Positions 63,631-64,000 of a stretch of DNA of 64,000 nucleotides are shown in pieces; the first letter of the stretch is position 1; every line of letters begins with the position of its first letter. Where the stretch lies: contig CAKRYD010000005.1 of the NCBI GenBank assembly GCA_934426255.1, positions 1-64,000 of the forward strand, in the 5' to 3' direction. A program made the translations under genes and the position numbers. Origin of the DNA: an uncultured Bacteroidaceae bacterium. GTDB taxonomy: Bacteria; Bacteroidota; Bacteroidia; Bacteroidales; Bacteroidaceae. The notes beneath the pieces are model-generated. The model was not told the DNA's origin. It made no database searches and saw nothing but the letters and a program-made list of their open reading frames with translations.

Positions 63631-64000
63631 ATGAATCAGAAAGAAAACTTTATGCGCGAAGCCATACGGCTGTCGATAAAGAATGTTTATGAAGGGGGCG
63701 GTCCTTTTGGCGCCGTTATAGTAAAGGACAATGAAGTGATTGCGTGTGGAGCCAATCGGGTGGTTCCCAATAATGATCCTACAGCACATGCCGAAGTCTG
63801 TGCCATTCGCAATGCCTGCCGAAAATTACAAACATACGATCTTTCGGGCTGCGAAATCTATTCTTCATGCGAGCCTTGTCCGATGTGTCTTGCTGCTATC
63901 TATTGGGCACACTTGGATAGGCTTTATTTTGCAAATACAAAGGTTGATGCCAAACGTATAGGCTTTGACGATTCCATGATTTATGAAGAAATATCCCGGC
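63631..64000 (+). CDS. guaD: Guanine deaminase (cytidine-deaminase-like), 3' truncated
   Basis: The ATG at 63631 opens a frame that runs off the window after about 123 residues. It is a zinc-dependent deaminase of the CDA fold: zinc ligands lie in PTAHAEVCAIR (His and catalytic Glu) and in SCEPCPMCLAAIYWAH (two Cys). The GGGPFGAVIVKDNE start, DLSGCEIYSSCEPCP and KRIGFDDSMIYEEI stretches match GuaD-type guanine deaminases, which turn guanine into xanthine, better than tRNA adenosine deaminases. Only a few tens of residues should be missing. Confidence 0.88.
   Translation, partial: MNQKENFMREAIRLSIKNVYEGGGPFGAVIVKDNEVIACGANRVVPNNDPTAHAEVCAIRNACRKLQTYDLSGCEIYSSCEPCPMCLAAIYWAHLDRLYFANTKVDAKRIGFDDSMIYEEISR

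Overview
The window is chromosomal DNA of a Bacteroidales bacterium (Bacteroides/Prevotella-like; I cannot fix the genus by eye). The evidence is the acpP-fabF-rnc order, a fused SecDF, a BtuB/BtuG-type vitamin B12 surface system behind a cobalamin riboswitch, many secreted multidomain proteins ending in GIYIV-type tails, GH92/GH33/DUF1080 glycan genes, and TAnnTTTG -7 boxes upstream of most genes. I saw no rRNA, tRNA, transposase or CRISPR array.

Layout. 1-6295 (+): 3' part of a repeat-rich secreted protein, a secreted unknown with an apparent -1 frameshift, a very acidic protein and an exported caspase-like peptidase with an EF-hand loop. 6319-12944 (-): glycerol-phosphate operon (FAD G3P dehydrogenase, two GlpT-like transporters, sn-glycerol-1-phosphate dehydrogenase, HAD-IIA phosphatase). 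13073-19337: secDF, a secreted unknown, nadA, and two related lipoproteins. 19463-25798 (-): a large discoidin-repeat secreted protein, a 23-bp tandem repeat array and an NhaC-family antiporter. 26064-32349 (+): a two-gene unit of a lectin-like protein and a 1700-aa BACON/metallophosphoesterase/LamG protein. 32432-39779 (-): LRR-transglutaminase protein, FISUMP/FG-GAP surface protein and a membrane AraC regulator. 40083-46592 (-): B12 riboswitch and a four-gene btu operon. 46902-49318 (+): acpP-fabF-rnc. 49563-56490 (+): a four-gene cluster of DUF1080 proteins and Gfo/Idh/MocA oxidoreductases, probably for 3-keto-glycoside chemistry. 56581-64000: a 59-aa acidic protein, a sialidase overlapping nadB, a PBP4-type carboxypeptidase, a GH92 mannosidase and the start of a guanine deaminase.

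How the genes fit together. The window mixes housekeeping (fatty acid and NAD synthesis, secretion, RNA processing) with envelope scavenging: B12 capture, glycerol phosphate uptake, sialic acid and mannose release from host glycans, and oxidative glycoside cleavage. The least explained parts are the caspase cluster at the left edge, the glycerol-1-phosphate operon in a non-archaeal genome, the palindromic 23-bp repeats, and the AraC/FISUMP pair with long inverted repeats between them.
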